The notes under the pieces: generated by a model
The model's database searches: none
Told to the model about the DNA's origin: nothing
What the model saw: only the letters and a program-made list of their open reading frames with translations
Assembly (NCBI RefSeq): GCF_022095695.1
Contig: NZ_JAIFZM010000023.1
Location: 1 to 44,650, forward strand
Source of the DNA: Oceanobacillus jordanicus
GTDB taxonomy: Bacteria; Bacillota; Bacilli; Bacillales; Amphibacillaceae
DNA: 44,650 bases
Direction of reading: 5' to 3'
Shown: positions 35,039-42,681 of the stretch, in pieces
Numbering within the stretch: position 1 is the first letter of the stretch
Layout: each line of letters opens with the position of its first letter
Translations under genes and position numbers: made by a program

Positions 35039-36535
35039 TTGAATATTGACGAATTTAAGAAAATGGATGGCGTGGAAATGGCTGAAAGAATTCAGCGGAA
35101 AGAAATAAAACCAAGTGAACTATTAGAACATAGTTTTAATCAATTAGAAAAGGTAAACCCTGATTTAAACGCCGTTATTTCTTCCAGAAAGGAAAAGGCT
35201 TTTTCAGAGACGGATCGTTTCTATTCGGCGGCACAACCTTTCGCAGGGGTCCCTGTTTTACTTAAAGAAACGCAACGATTAGCTGGGGAGAAATCTACTT
35301 CTGCTTCCAGGCTTCTAAAAGACAGTGTAGCGAAAGAAGACGCTAACTTTGTAAGCGAATTTCGTAATGCGGGCTTCCAATTTGTTGGTCATACAAATAT
35401 ACCGGAGTTCGCATTGAAAAACATTACAGAGTCTTCCGTGCATGGACCTGTTAAGAATCCTTGGAATCTCGAGCATTCACCTGGAGGCTCGAGTGGCGGA
35501 GCGGCAGCGGCTGTAGCTTCAGGAATTGTGCCAATTGCCGGTGCAAGTGACGGAGGTGGCTCCATCAGGATTCCTGCTTCGTTTACAGGTTTATTTGGTC
35601 TCAAGCCAACAAGAGGCCGTACGCCAGTAGGACCAGGAGTAGGGAGACAATGGCAGGGCGCGGCGATTGATTTTGTTCTCACTCGAAGTGTAAGAGACAG
35701 CGCAGTAATGCTTGATGTTTTACAAACAGTGCAACCAGAAGCTGCCTTTCAAACACCGTTGTATCCTAAAAAATACAAAGACGTACTGGAAAAGCCTTTG
35801 GACAAAAAGCTACGAATCGCCTTTTCTACAGTGTCACCTGTAGGCACTCCCGTTTCAACAGAAGCAGAGCAGGCTGTATTACAAACAGTAAGGTGGCTTG
35901 AGGCGGAAGGGCATATTGTAGAAGAACAGACTCCAGATATTGATGGTGTTCAACTGATGCAAAATTATTATGTGATGAATGCTGGTGAAATGGCTTCTGT
36001 TATGGACCAACTGAAGAAAATACAGCAGAGGGAGCTGAGAGAGTTAGACATGGAATTAGAGGCATGGATGCTTTATCAAGCAGGAAAGCATGTGACTGCA
36101 GCAGAGTATGCCACAAGTATAGCTTCATGGGATGTTGCTGCAGCAGAGGCTGCAATTTTTCACGAAACATTTGATTTCTATATAACCCCAACAACAGCGT
36201 TTGCTGCACCTCGTATAGGAGAGTTAACTGCAACAGATAAAGATGCAGAGGTAATGCGAGATCAAATGAGACAAGCTGAGCGGGCAAAACGGCTGGAGCT
36301 CATTTATGAGATGTTTCTACCAAGCTTAACCTATAGCCCTTATACACAGCTAGCTAACCTTACTGGTCAGCCAGCAATGTCTGTGCCTGTTTATTTTACA
36401 GAAAATGGACTGCCGCTTGGTGTACAAGTTATGGCTGGTAAAGGGGAAGAACACTATTTATTACAACTTGCAAGCATACTAGAAAACGCTTCTCCGCTGT
36501 GGAAAGGGATGGAGCATAACCCTTACTTTAACTAG
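35039..36535 (+). CDS. Amidase-signature family hydrolase
   Basis: 498 residues of the amidase signature family. The Ser-cisSer-Lys triad can be read: Lys in GVPVLLKETQ, the cis-Ser in SPGGSSGGAAAAVASG and the nucleophile Ser in SDGGGSIRIPASFTGLFGLKPTRG. TTG 35039 is 9 bases after GGAGGAGA. HTNIPEFALKNITES and the overall length resemble the 6-aminohexanoate cyclic-dimer hydrolase subgroup rather than GatA, and no gatB or gatC is nearby. A transporter of the AbgT family follows, so the enzyme may cleave an imported amide. Confidence 0.88.
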   Translation: MNIDEFKKMDGVEMAERIQRKEIKPSELLEHSFNQLEKVNPDLNAVISSRKEKAFSETDRFYSAAQPFAGVPVLLKETQRLAGEKSTSASRLLKDSVAKEDANFVSEFRNAGFQFVGHTNIPEFALKNITESSVHGPVKNPWNLEHSPGGSSGGAAAAVASGIVPIAGASDGGGSIRIPASFTGLFGLKPTRGRTPVGPGVGRQWQGAAIDFVLTRSVRDSAVMLDVLQTVQPEAAFQTPLYPKKYKDVLEKPLDKKLRIAFSTVSPVGTPVSTEAEQAVLQTVRWLEAEGHIVEEQTPDIDGVQLMQNYYVMNAGEMASVMDQLKKIQQRELRELDMELEAWMLYQAGKHVTAAEYATSIASWDVAAAEAAIFHETFDFYITPTTAFAAPRIGELTATDKDAEVMRDQMRQAERAKRLELIYEMFLPSLTYSPYTQLANLTGQPAMSVPVYFTENGLPLGVQVMAGKGEEHYLLQLASILENASPLWKGMEHNPYFN

Positions 36536-36703
36536 TATTTAATGGTGTTTTTTCAAGTGTTAATCTTTCGAATAATGCTAGTATTACTTTTATTTTATTA
36601 ACGGTTTCAAATTAGTGACTTAGCCTTTATAATGTTACCTGTGTACCGAAGATTCGGTGTTATTTTCAGAATATTACTCATAAGGAAAAAAGGAGAGGGA
36701 TAT

Positions 36704-38254
36704 ATGGGGAAGACAAAAAAAGGCTTATTCCAAAAGTCACTAGATGGGATAGAGTTTCTTGGTAATAAACTACCACATCCCGTCACATTATTCGCAATAT
36801 TAGCACTTTTAGTATTAGTGCTATCTGCGGCGCTTTCTCAGTTGGGAATTAGTGTAGAGCACCCCGGAGAAGAAGGTGAAATGGTTGAAATAACCAACCT
36901 GCTTAATGCGGAAGGTATTCAGTACATTTTCTCAAGTATGACAGATAACTTCATCGGCTTTGCGCCACTAGGTGTTGTGCTTGTAACAATGCTCGGAATT
37001 GGAGTTGCAGAACGTACAGGCTTAATCAGTGCATTGCTTCGTGGTTTTGTACTATCTGTACCGAACCGCTTTATTACGCTAGGTCTTGTTTTCGCGGGGA
37101 TTATGTCCAGTGTAGCTTCTGATGCAGGTTACGTAGTATTGCCGCCTTTAGGTGCCTTAATCTTTGCTGCGCTAGGGAGACATCCATTAGCCGGACTTGC
37201 CGCTGCGTTTGCTGGTGTTTCAGCAGGTTTCAGTGCGAATCTATTGCTTTCTGGTACTGATGTTATGCTTGGAGAGCTAACGATTGCAGCAGCTTCTATT
37301 GTTGACCCTGCTTATGCGGAAACAATGAATATCGCAATGAACTATGCCTTTATTGCCGTTTCCGTTTTTGTGCTTACATTGATTGGTACATGGGTAACAG
37401 AGAAGATTGTGGAACCACGTCTGGGAAGCTACAAGCAAGAAGGTAACGAAGAAACAGATGAAAACCTTGAAGGGTTAAAACCGGTTGAGAAAAAAGGATT
37501 AATCTGGGCAGGGGTATCCCTAGTTATTGGCTTGGGTCTGACCGCATTGCTTATTCTTCCAGAAAACGCTCCAATGCGGGGGACAGAAGGTTCAACGATG
37601 GATCAGATCGTCCAATCACCGTTTATGAGCTCGCTTGTTCCAATTATTGCGATCCTTTTCTTAATTCCAGGACTTGTATATGGAGTAGTAACAAAAGTGA
37701 TTCGTAATGATAAAGATGTGGCAGGGCAAATGTCTGACACAATGGCATCAATGGGGATGTTTATTGTACTAGCCTTTACAGCAGGTCAATTTGTCGCATA
37801 TTTTAATGAATCGAATATGGGTCTCGTACTTGGTGTATACGGAGCAGAATTTCTAGACAGCGTCAACCTGACAGGAATTCCACTCATCTTAATATTTATT
37901 TTAATTACCGCCTTTATCAACCTATTTATAGGGAGTGCTTCAGCAAAATGGGCCATGATGGCACCGGTATTTGTGCCAATCATGATGCAATTGGGTTATT
38001 CTCCGGAACTGACTCAAATGGCTTATCGTGTAGCTGATTCCACAACAAATATTATTTCACCTTTAATGACTTACTTCGCAATTATCATTGCATTCGCCCA
38101 GAAGTATGATAAGAAGATGGGGATCGGTACATTAATTTCTACCATGATTCCGTACTCTATTTTCTTCCTCGTCGGGTGGACAATCATGCTTATCATTTGG
38201 ATGTTATTTGGTATCCCATTAGGACCAGGTGGACCACTTGAATATCCTAACTAA
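36704..38254 (+). CDS. abgT: AbgT-family transporter
   Basis: 516 residues with about 9-11 hydrophobic segments. AbgT signatures include KLPHPVTLFAILALLVLVLS at the start, SSVASDAGYVVLPPLGALIFAALGRHPLAG (about 146-176) and DSTTNIISPLMTYFAIIIAF near the C-terminus. ATG 36704 follows AAAGGAGAGG. The family includes the E. coli p-aminobenzoyl-glutamate importer and homologues that export sulfonamides. The AbgAB peptidases are absent; a preceding amidase gene, 168 bases upstream, may take their place. Confidence 0.9.
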   Translation: MGKTKKGLFQKSLDGIEFLGNKLPHPVTLFAILALLVLVLSAALSQLGISVEHPGEEGEMVEITNLLNAEGIQYIFSSMTDNFIGFAPLGVVLVTMLGIGVAERTGLISALLRGFVLSVPNRFITLGLVFAGIMSSVASDAGYVVLPPLGALIFAALGRHPLAGLAAAFAGVSAGFSANLLLSGTDVMLGELTIAAASIVDPAYAETMNIAMNYAFIAVSVFVLTLIGTWVTEKIVEPRLGSYKQEGNEETDENLEGLKPVEKKGLIWAGVSLVIGLGLTALLILPENAPMRGTEGSTMDQIVQSPFMSSLVPIIAILFLIPGLVYGVVTKVIRNDKDVAGQMSDTMASMGMFIVLAFTAGQFVAYFNESNMGLVLGVYGAEFLDSVNLTGIPLILIFILITAFINLFIGSASAKWAMMAPVFVPIMMQLGYSPELTQMAYRVADSTTNIISPLMTYFAIIIAFAQKYDKKMGIGTLISTMIPYSIFFLVGWTIMLIIWMLFGIPLGPGGPLEYPN

Positions 38255-38272
38255 TTATATAAAATGACTTGT

Positions 38273-38322
38273 AAAAAGCCGAACACTTATGGGAAAATTC
38301 ACCATATTGTGCTCGGCTTTTT
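38273..38322 (+). terminator. abgT terminator
   Basis: AAAAAGCCGAACAC pairs with GTGCTCGGCTTTTT, apart from one mismatch, across a long loop. The stem runs directly into the repeat block. Confidence 0.8.
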
Positions 38323-38331
38323 CTATGTGTT

Positions 38332-38466
38332 GGGCCCGGAGGATCCGGGTCATGCCGACGTTGACCCAGGACGGGCTGTGCTTAGTCGGCGTTCCATAAA
38401 TCGCGCTCTTCGCTTTTCTATGTCTAGCTACGAGCGCCAGAAACTAGGTGACTTCGCTAATCGCCT
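38332..38466. repeat. Composite repeat, unit A, conserved core
   Basis: A 135-base core beginning GGGCCCGGAGGATCCGGG and ending CTAATCGCCT, nearly identical to 38715-38850. It holds CCCGG-N5-CCGGG, GGGTCA-N9-TGACCC and GCGCTC/GAGCGC inverted repeats, and so may form structured RNA. The full unit runs to 38714 and also contains CCCC-N7-GGGG and CCTGGC-N3-GCCAGG stems. Confidence 0.85.
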
Positions 38467-38714
38467 CACGATAAAGAAGACTTGCCGACTGGTTTTAACC
38501 AGAGGCTTAGTCGCACTTATACCTGGAAGGTGAAAGGCATCATCGGCTCGTCAGACAAGGTAGGTCGACTAAAACCAGCCTTGCCGGCCAACGCCGACAT
38601 ACCCCTTTTGCAGGGGCATGATTTCTTTATCTCCTACGGAGGATGCTCCATTAAATCCGCCACTTTGCGTGGCAACATGGAGCCACCTGGCATGGCCAGG
38701 CGCAGCCACTACGT

Positions 38715-38850
38715 GGGCCCGGAGGATCCGGGTCATGCCGACGTTGACCCAGGACGGGTTGTTGTTTAGTCGGCGTTCCATAAATCGCGCTCTTCGCTTT
38801 TCTATGTCTAGCTACGAGCGCCAGAAACTAGGTGACTTCGCTAATCGCCT
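38715..38850. repeat. Composite repeat, unit B, conserved core
   Basis: Second copy, offset 383 bases from the first and differing by one inserted base plus a few substitutions. It is followed in the same order as unit A by GGCATCATCGG (38859-38869), TGATTTCTTTATCTC (38885-38899) and CAGCCACTACGT (38913-38924), with the intervening sequence shortened. A last GCGCTCTTCGCTTTTCTA fragment occurs at 38935-38952. The block is visibly more GC-rich than its flanks and carries no credible gene. Confidence 0.85.
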
Positions 38851-39014
38851 TGCGATAAGGCATCATCGGTTCGCAAACTCACCGTGATTTCTTTATCTCA
38901 GTTGATTCCCTCCAGCCACTACGTTTCTGAACAGGCGCTCTTCGCTTTTCTATTTTGTTTGACTTATTCCATACGAGGTTAAAGGGAAAGGAGAAGGTGA
39001 AAGGAGGAACTTTC

Positions 39015-40271
39015 GTGACGGCAGAGGTAGCAATTATGAATAAGTTAGGGATGTCTCTAGCGGCTGACAGTGCAATTACGAGTGGGAGAGATGGTGTGCA
39101 AAAGGTTTATAATTCAGCTAATAAGCTGTTCTCTATTTCAAGCAATCATTCTGTTGGAATTATGGTTTATGGTGCAGCATCTTTTATGGAGGTCCCATGG
39201 GATGTCATTATCAAATCATACCGTGACTATGTAGGAGATGACAAACTTCGTTACCTATCTTCGTACATGGAAGACTTTATTGCATTCATTAAGCAAGATG
39301 AAAGGTTTAATGTAAAAGAAATGGAAGAAGTCATCATATATCGTTCTTACTCTGATACGCTTAAGCGGTTAATAAAAAAAGTAGAAGAAGAGCTGGAAGA
39401 AGAAAGGCAGCAGGACAAAAAGGTTACGGATAAGGATGCCACAAGGTTATTAAACAATCAAATTGACAAAGTACGCAAAGAGTTTGAAGAAAAAGAAGAA
39501 ATCTTTATAGAAATGGAACTTGCTTCATTTAAGCAGGAATTTCATGAGGTGATTCAAGAGATTAACGATGATTTCATCTCATACACCATCCCAGAGCACA
39601 TTAAAGAAAAACTATCCATGCTAGCTTTTGATGTCATACAAAAAGATTACTTTAGTTTAGGGAGTACTGGACTGGTTATCGCAGGATTTGGGGAAGAAGA
39701 GATTTTCCCACAGTTATTAAATTATCGATTAGAAGGCTTTGTATTTGGTCAATTAAAGTATAAAAAAATACTGGAGAAAAAAATTAGCTACTCAAATAGT
39801 AAGGATAGTGGGACTGCTGCAATTACCCCATTTGCACAAAGAGAAATGGTTGATTCCTTTATGGGTGGAATTGAACCAAACATGGAGGATGCCATATTGG
39901 GAATTGTGCATAAAGTTCTCTCAACCTATCATCAGCAACTAGAAAATCACTTGCAACTTTCCCTAACAAAAGAACAAGTTAGCAAAATGGAAAAGATGGG
40001 TAATGACGTATATGAGTCCATAGAAGACGCTGTGGACGAATACAGACAATCCAATTATATTACCCCTTTATTAGGGATTGTTCGTTCCCTTCCTAAGGAG
40101 GAACTAGCTGACATGGCAGAGGCATTGGTTAACTTAACGTCATTCAAACGGCGAGTTTCCAGAGCAACTGAGTCTGTAGGTCCACCAGTGGATGTGGCAG
40201 TCATTACAAAGGGAGACGGTTTTGTCTGGGTAAAACGGAAGAATTTTATCGATCCTGTCTTAAATAACTAG
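39015..40271 (+). CDS. Proteasome-like N-terminal-Thr (Ntn) hydrolase with charged insertion
   Basis: 418 residues. GTG 39015 lies 7 bases after AAAGGAGG, giving Met-Thr-Ala-Glu-Val-Ala-Ile. Methionine aminopeptidase should remove Met before Thr, exposing Thr1. Counting from it, Asp17 (SLAADSA) and Lys36 (NKLFSIS) match proteasome beta-subunit Thr1, Asp17 and Lys33-Leu-Phe, and VGIMVYGAASFM resembles the beta-subunit strand after Lys33. Residues about 105-215 are a highly charged helical insertion (KRLIKKVEEELEEERQQDKK), after which a second Ntn-like half starts at LGSTGLVIAGFGEEEIFPQL. Proteasome subunits and HslV are about 170-240 residues, so this is roughly twice as long. I recall uncharacterised bacterial proteins with this start, but no function. 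A small charged protein and two stress proteins follow. Confidence 0.72.
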   Translation: MTAEVAIMNKLGMSLAADSAITSGRDGVQKVYNSANKLFSISSNHSVGIMVYGAASFMEVPWDVIIKSYRDYVGDDKLRYLSSYMEDFIAFIKQDERFNVKEMEEVIIYRSYSDTLKRLIKKVEEELEEERQQDKKVTDKDATRLLNNQIDKVRKEFEEKEEIFIEMELASFKQEFHEVIQEINDDFISYTIPEHIKEKLSMLAFDVIQKDYFSLGSTGLVIAGFGEEEIFPQLLNYRLEGFVFGQLKYKKILEKKISYSNSKDSGTAAITPFAQREMVDSFMGGIEPNMEDAILGIVHKVLSTYHQQLENHLQLSLTKEQVSKMEKMGNDVYESIEDAVDEYRQSNYITPLLGIVRSLPKEELADMAEALVNLTSFKRRVSRATESVGPPVDVAVITKGDGFVWVKRKNFIDPVLNN

Positions 40272-40313
40272 CGCAATGTGCAGTTAATTTCTTAGGAAGG
40301 AGTTGTAGAGGCC

Positions 40314-40469
40314 ATGATCCTGCGCAGTAAATCGGATAACGAAGGATATTTTAACATCCCGCAGAGTGATCGACAGGATTTCCAACTGGAAGATAAAGAG
40401 AAGGAAGAGAAGAACAATGCAGCAGAGAAAGCTTTAGAAAAAATCAAGAAAAAAATCGATAAATCCTGA
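40314..40469 (+). CDS. Small charged protein, 51 residues
   Basis: ATG 40314 opens a 51-residue ORF 42 bases after the Ntn hydrolase; AAGGAG is 11 bases upstream. It begins MILRSKSDNEGYFN and ends in a Lys/Glu-rich helix (KEKEEKNNAAEKALEKIKKK). It is hydrophilic, with no membrane segment or cysteine. The spacing suggests cotranscription with the hydrolase. It may be a helical partner or regulator, but that is inference. Confidence 0.5.
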   Translation: MILRSKSDNEGYFNIPQSDRQDFQLEDKEKEEKNNAAEKALEKIKKKIDKS

Positions 40470-40596
40470 TATGGCAGGGTTAAAAGTACACAACAGAAAA
40501 AAATATAATAAAGATGTTTAATTAACAGCATACGTGGAATTACAACAACTGTAGGCGAAGACAAAAGCCAAAAATACTTGAGAGGAGATGTTAATC

Positions 40597-40881
40597 ATGG
40601 CTAAGAACAATAACAATAATGGAAAAATGTCTCGCGAACAAGCAGGACAAAAAGGCGGAAATAAAACAGCAAGAAATCACGATCAAGAATTTTACGAAGA
40701 GATCGGACAAAAAGGCGGAAAGACTACAGCTAAGAATCACGATCAAGAATTTTATGAAGAAATTGGTCAAAAAGGTGGAAAAGCAACATCTCGTAACCAT
40801 GATCAAGAATTCTATGAAGAAATTGGTCAAAAGGGCGGAAAAGAAAGAGCTCGCCAAAACGACAACAATAACAATAGCTAA
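40597..40881 (+). CDS. gsiB: KGG-repeat stress protein, GsiB-like (4 KGG motifs)
   Basis: 94-residue hydrophilin with four copies of a motif spaced 20 residues apart (consensus GQKGGKTTAKNHDQEFYEEI), a Asn-rich start and end, and no hydrophobic core. AGAGGAGA stands before ATG 40597. The match to B. subtilis GsiB, a sigma-B-controlled general stress protein, is strong in motif and length. The possible sigma-B element GTTTAA (40516-40521) and 14 bases later GGAATT is weak in its second half. Confidence 0.9.
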   Translation: MAKNNNNNGKMSREQAGQKGGNKTARNHDQEFYEEIGQKGGKTTAKNHDQEFYEEIGQKGGKATSRNHDQEFYEEIGQKGGKERARQNDNNNNS

Positions 40882-40967
40882 AAGTTGGACAAGTCTTTAA
40901 AAAGCACATGATTAAAAAAGCTAGATTGACTACACTTTTTATCTAAAATTGAGAGGAGATGTTCATA

Positions 40968-41381
40968 ATGGCTAAGAACAACAATGAAAAAATGTCTCTA
41001 GAACAAGCAGGACAAAAAGGTGGAAACAAAACAGCAAGAAATCATGACAAAGAATTCTATCAAGATATCGGAGAAAAAGGCGGAAAAGCAACTTCCCAAA
41101 ATCATGACAAAGAATTCTATCAAGATATTGGACAAAAAGGCGGAGAAACAACTTCCCAAAATCATGACAAAGAATTCTATCAAGATATTGGAGAAAAAGG
41201 CGGAGAAACAACTTCCAAAAATCATGATAAAGAATTCTACCAAGATATTGGACAAAAAGGCGGAGAGACAACCTCTAAAAATCATGACCAAGAATTCTAT
41301 GAAGAGATTGGTCAAAAAGGTGGAAACTCTCGCGCCAACAACAATAATCAACAACGCAACAATAACAACAACAATTCTTAA
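40968..41381 (+). CDS. KGG-repeat stress protein, GsiB-like (6 KGG motifs)
   Basis: 137-residue paralogue of the preceding gene, with six KGG motifs in 20-residue units (NHDKEFYQDIG) and an Asn-rich tail. The first gene uses QEFYEEIG units, and the last unit here does too, hinting at exchange between the copies. GAGAGGAGATG precedes ATG 40968, the same leader arrangement as the first copy. Disordered hydrophilic proteins of this type protect cells in desiccation or osmotic stress by family association. Confidence 0.9.
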   Translation: MAKNNNEKMSLEQAGQKGGNKTARNHDKEFYQDIGEKGGKATSQNHDKEFYQDIGQKGGETTSQNHDKEFYQDIGEKGGETTSKNHDKEFYQDIGQKGGETTSKNHDQEFYEEIGQKGGNSRANNNNQQRNNNNNNS

Positions 41382-41400
41382 TGTCAATAGATAAGTAGAA

Positions 41401-41432
41401 GAGAGGGAAGCATCGTGCTTCTCTCTCTTTTT
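41401..41432 (+). terminator. Terminator of the KGG gene pair
   Basis: GAGAGGGAAGCA pairs with TGCTTCTCTCTC (one G-T pair) around a 3-base loop, followed by a T run. Confidence 0.88.
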
Positions 41433-41721
41433 GTGTTTATCCCGCCTCAACTGGCAGTAAAACCCCCACCAAATGAAGTTTTACTTTATATAGACGAAAA
41501 AGGAAGAACCAAATTAGCCGTAGTCGGTATGAGACACCTACAGAAAACTCCCGTTCCTGTGTATGTGAATCTATGAAAGTGTATATAATAGGGAGGTATT
41601 GTCATGTAAGATATCTTTTCTTCATAGGTCTTTTTTAGTATAGTTATAGTATATATCGTATTAATTATTACGTTATGTACATTATCATATTACGGATGAG
41701 TCAGAGAGGGGTTCATAATTG
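41433..41721. other. Intergenic stretch upstream of the moxR operon
   Basis: It contains an AGTAAAAC (41456-41463)/GTTTTACT (41478-41485) hairpin followed by AT-rich sequence with several TATA-like steps (41580-41690) where the moxR promoter probably lies. An open frame at 41415-41576 overlaps the terminator and is not called a gene. Confidence 0.5.
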
Positions 41722-42681
41722 ATGCAGGAAACGTATGTTTATAACCAACGAATAGGAGATGTACTCGATAATATAAGAAGGGTTATGATAGGGAAAGAGG
41801 AAGCAACAACGTTAAGTCTAGTAGCTTTATTAGCACAGGGCCATGTTCTACTAGAGGATGTGCCGGGCGTGGGCAAAACGATGTTAGTGCGTACCTTGGC
41901 AAAATCCCTGGATTGTGATTTTCGTAGAATCCAGTTTACTCCAGACCTACTACCTTCCGATGTAACAGGCATCTCTATTTATAACCCAAAGGAACTTGAA
42001 TTTGAGTTTCGTGGTGGTCCAATACTTGGCAACATTATTTTAGCAGATGAAATAAACCGTACCTCTCCAAAGACACAGTCATCACTCCTTGAAGCAATGG
42101 AAGAAAAAAACGTTACCGTTGATGGGAATACCATTGCTCTACAACAGCCTTTCTTTGTTATGGCAACACAGAACCCTATTGAATATGAAGGAACCTATCC
42201 TTTACCTGAAGCCCAGTTAGACCGCTTTATTTTAAAGCTTAAAATGGGTTACCCGACCTTCGCAGAAGAACTAGAAATGCTGGAACGAACTGCCGGAGAT
42301 CATCCTATTGAATCCATAGGTGCGGTCATGTCTCGTGAAGAGTTAGTTCATATTCAGGAAGAGGTTAAACAAGTCTATATAGATAAAAATGTACAACACT
42401 ATATTCTTAACCTTGTTTCAAGTACACGAGCAAATGCAGCAATTTACCTAGGTGTAAGCCCACGTGGCTCGATTGCATTGATGCGTGCATCTAAGGCGTA
42501 TGCCTATATCCACGGAAGAAGTTACGTTATTCCCGATGATGTGAAATATCTTGCCCCGTACGTACTTGCCCATCGCGTTATTTTAACTTCAGAAGCAAAA
42601 TACGATGGCACAACAAGTGAGCAAATATTGGAATCTATCGTGAAAAACGTGCATATCCCGATTCGGAAGGAATTTACTTAA
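41722..42681 (+). CDS. yeaC: MoxR-family AAA+ ATPase
   Basis: 319 residues of the MoxR group of AAA+ chaperone-like ATPases. Walker A is EDVPGVGKTMLVRTLA (about 45-60), Walker B IILADEINRTSPKTQSSLLEAMEE (about 108-131), sensor 1 FFVMATQNPIEYEGTYPLPEAQLDRF, sensor 2 VSPRGSIALMRASKAYA. GAGAGGGG precedes; TTG 41719 is an alternative start. MoxR proteins help assemble or activate partners with von Willebrand-type or metal sites. The DUF58 gene overlaps its stop by one base, the same order as B. subtilis yeaC-yeaD-yebA. Confidence 0.93.
   Translation: MQETYVYNQRIGDVLDNIRRVMIGKEEATTLSLVALLAQGHVLLEDVPGVGKTMLVRTLAKSLDCDFRRIQFTPDLLPSDVTGISIYNPKELEFEFRGGPILGNIILADEINRTSPKTQSSLLEAMEEKNVTVDGNTIALQQPFFVMATQNPIEYEGTYPLPEAQLDRFILKLKMGYPTFAEELEMLERTAGDHPIESIGAVMSREELVHIQEEVKQVYIDKNVQHYILNLVSSTRANAAIYLGVSPRGSIALMRASKAYAYIHGRSYVIPDDVKYLAPYVLAHRVILTSEAKYDGTTSEQILESIVKNVHIPIRKEFT

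Noticed and set aside
38264-38887. Overlapping ORFs of 70-95 residues in the repeat block (38264-38533, 38482-38769, 38569-38781 minus, 38618-38887).
   Set aside because: They follow the repeat units, overlap in several frames, have no ribosome sites and have no plausible protein composition.
38955-39014. Upstream extension of the Ntn hydrolase to TTG 38955.
   Set aside because: It begins inside the repeat tail, has no ribosome site, and AAAGGAGG at 39000-39007 points to GTG 39015.
40591-41450. Antisense and shifted frames across the KGG genes.
   Set aside because: They are by-products of the 60-bp tandem repeats, which keep several frames open.
41415-41576. 53-residue frame starting GTG 41415 after the KGG genes.
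   Set aside because: Its start lies within the terminator hairpin, no proper ribosome site is present and composition is not convincing.
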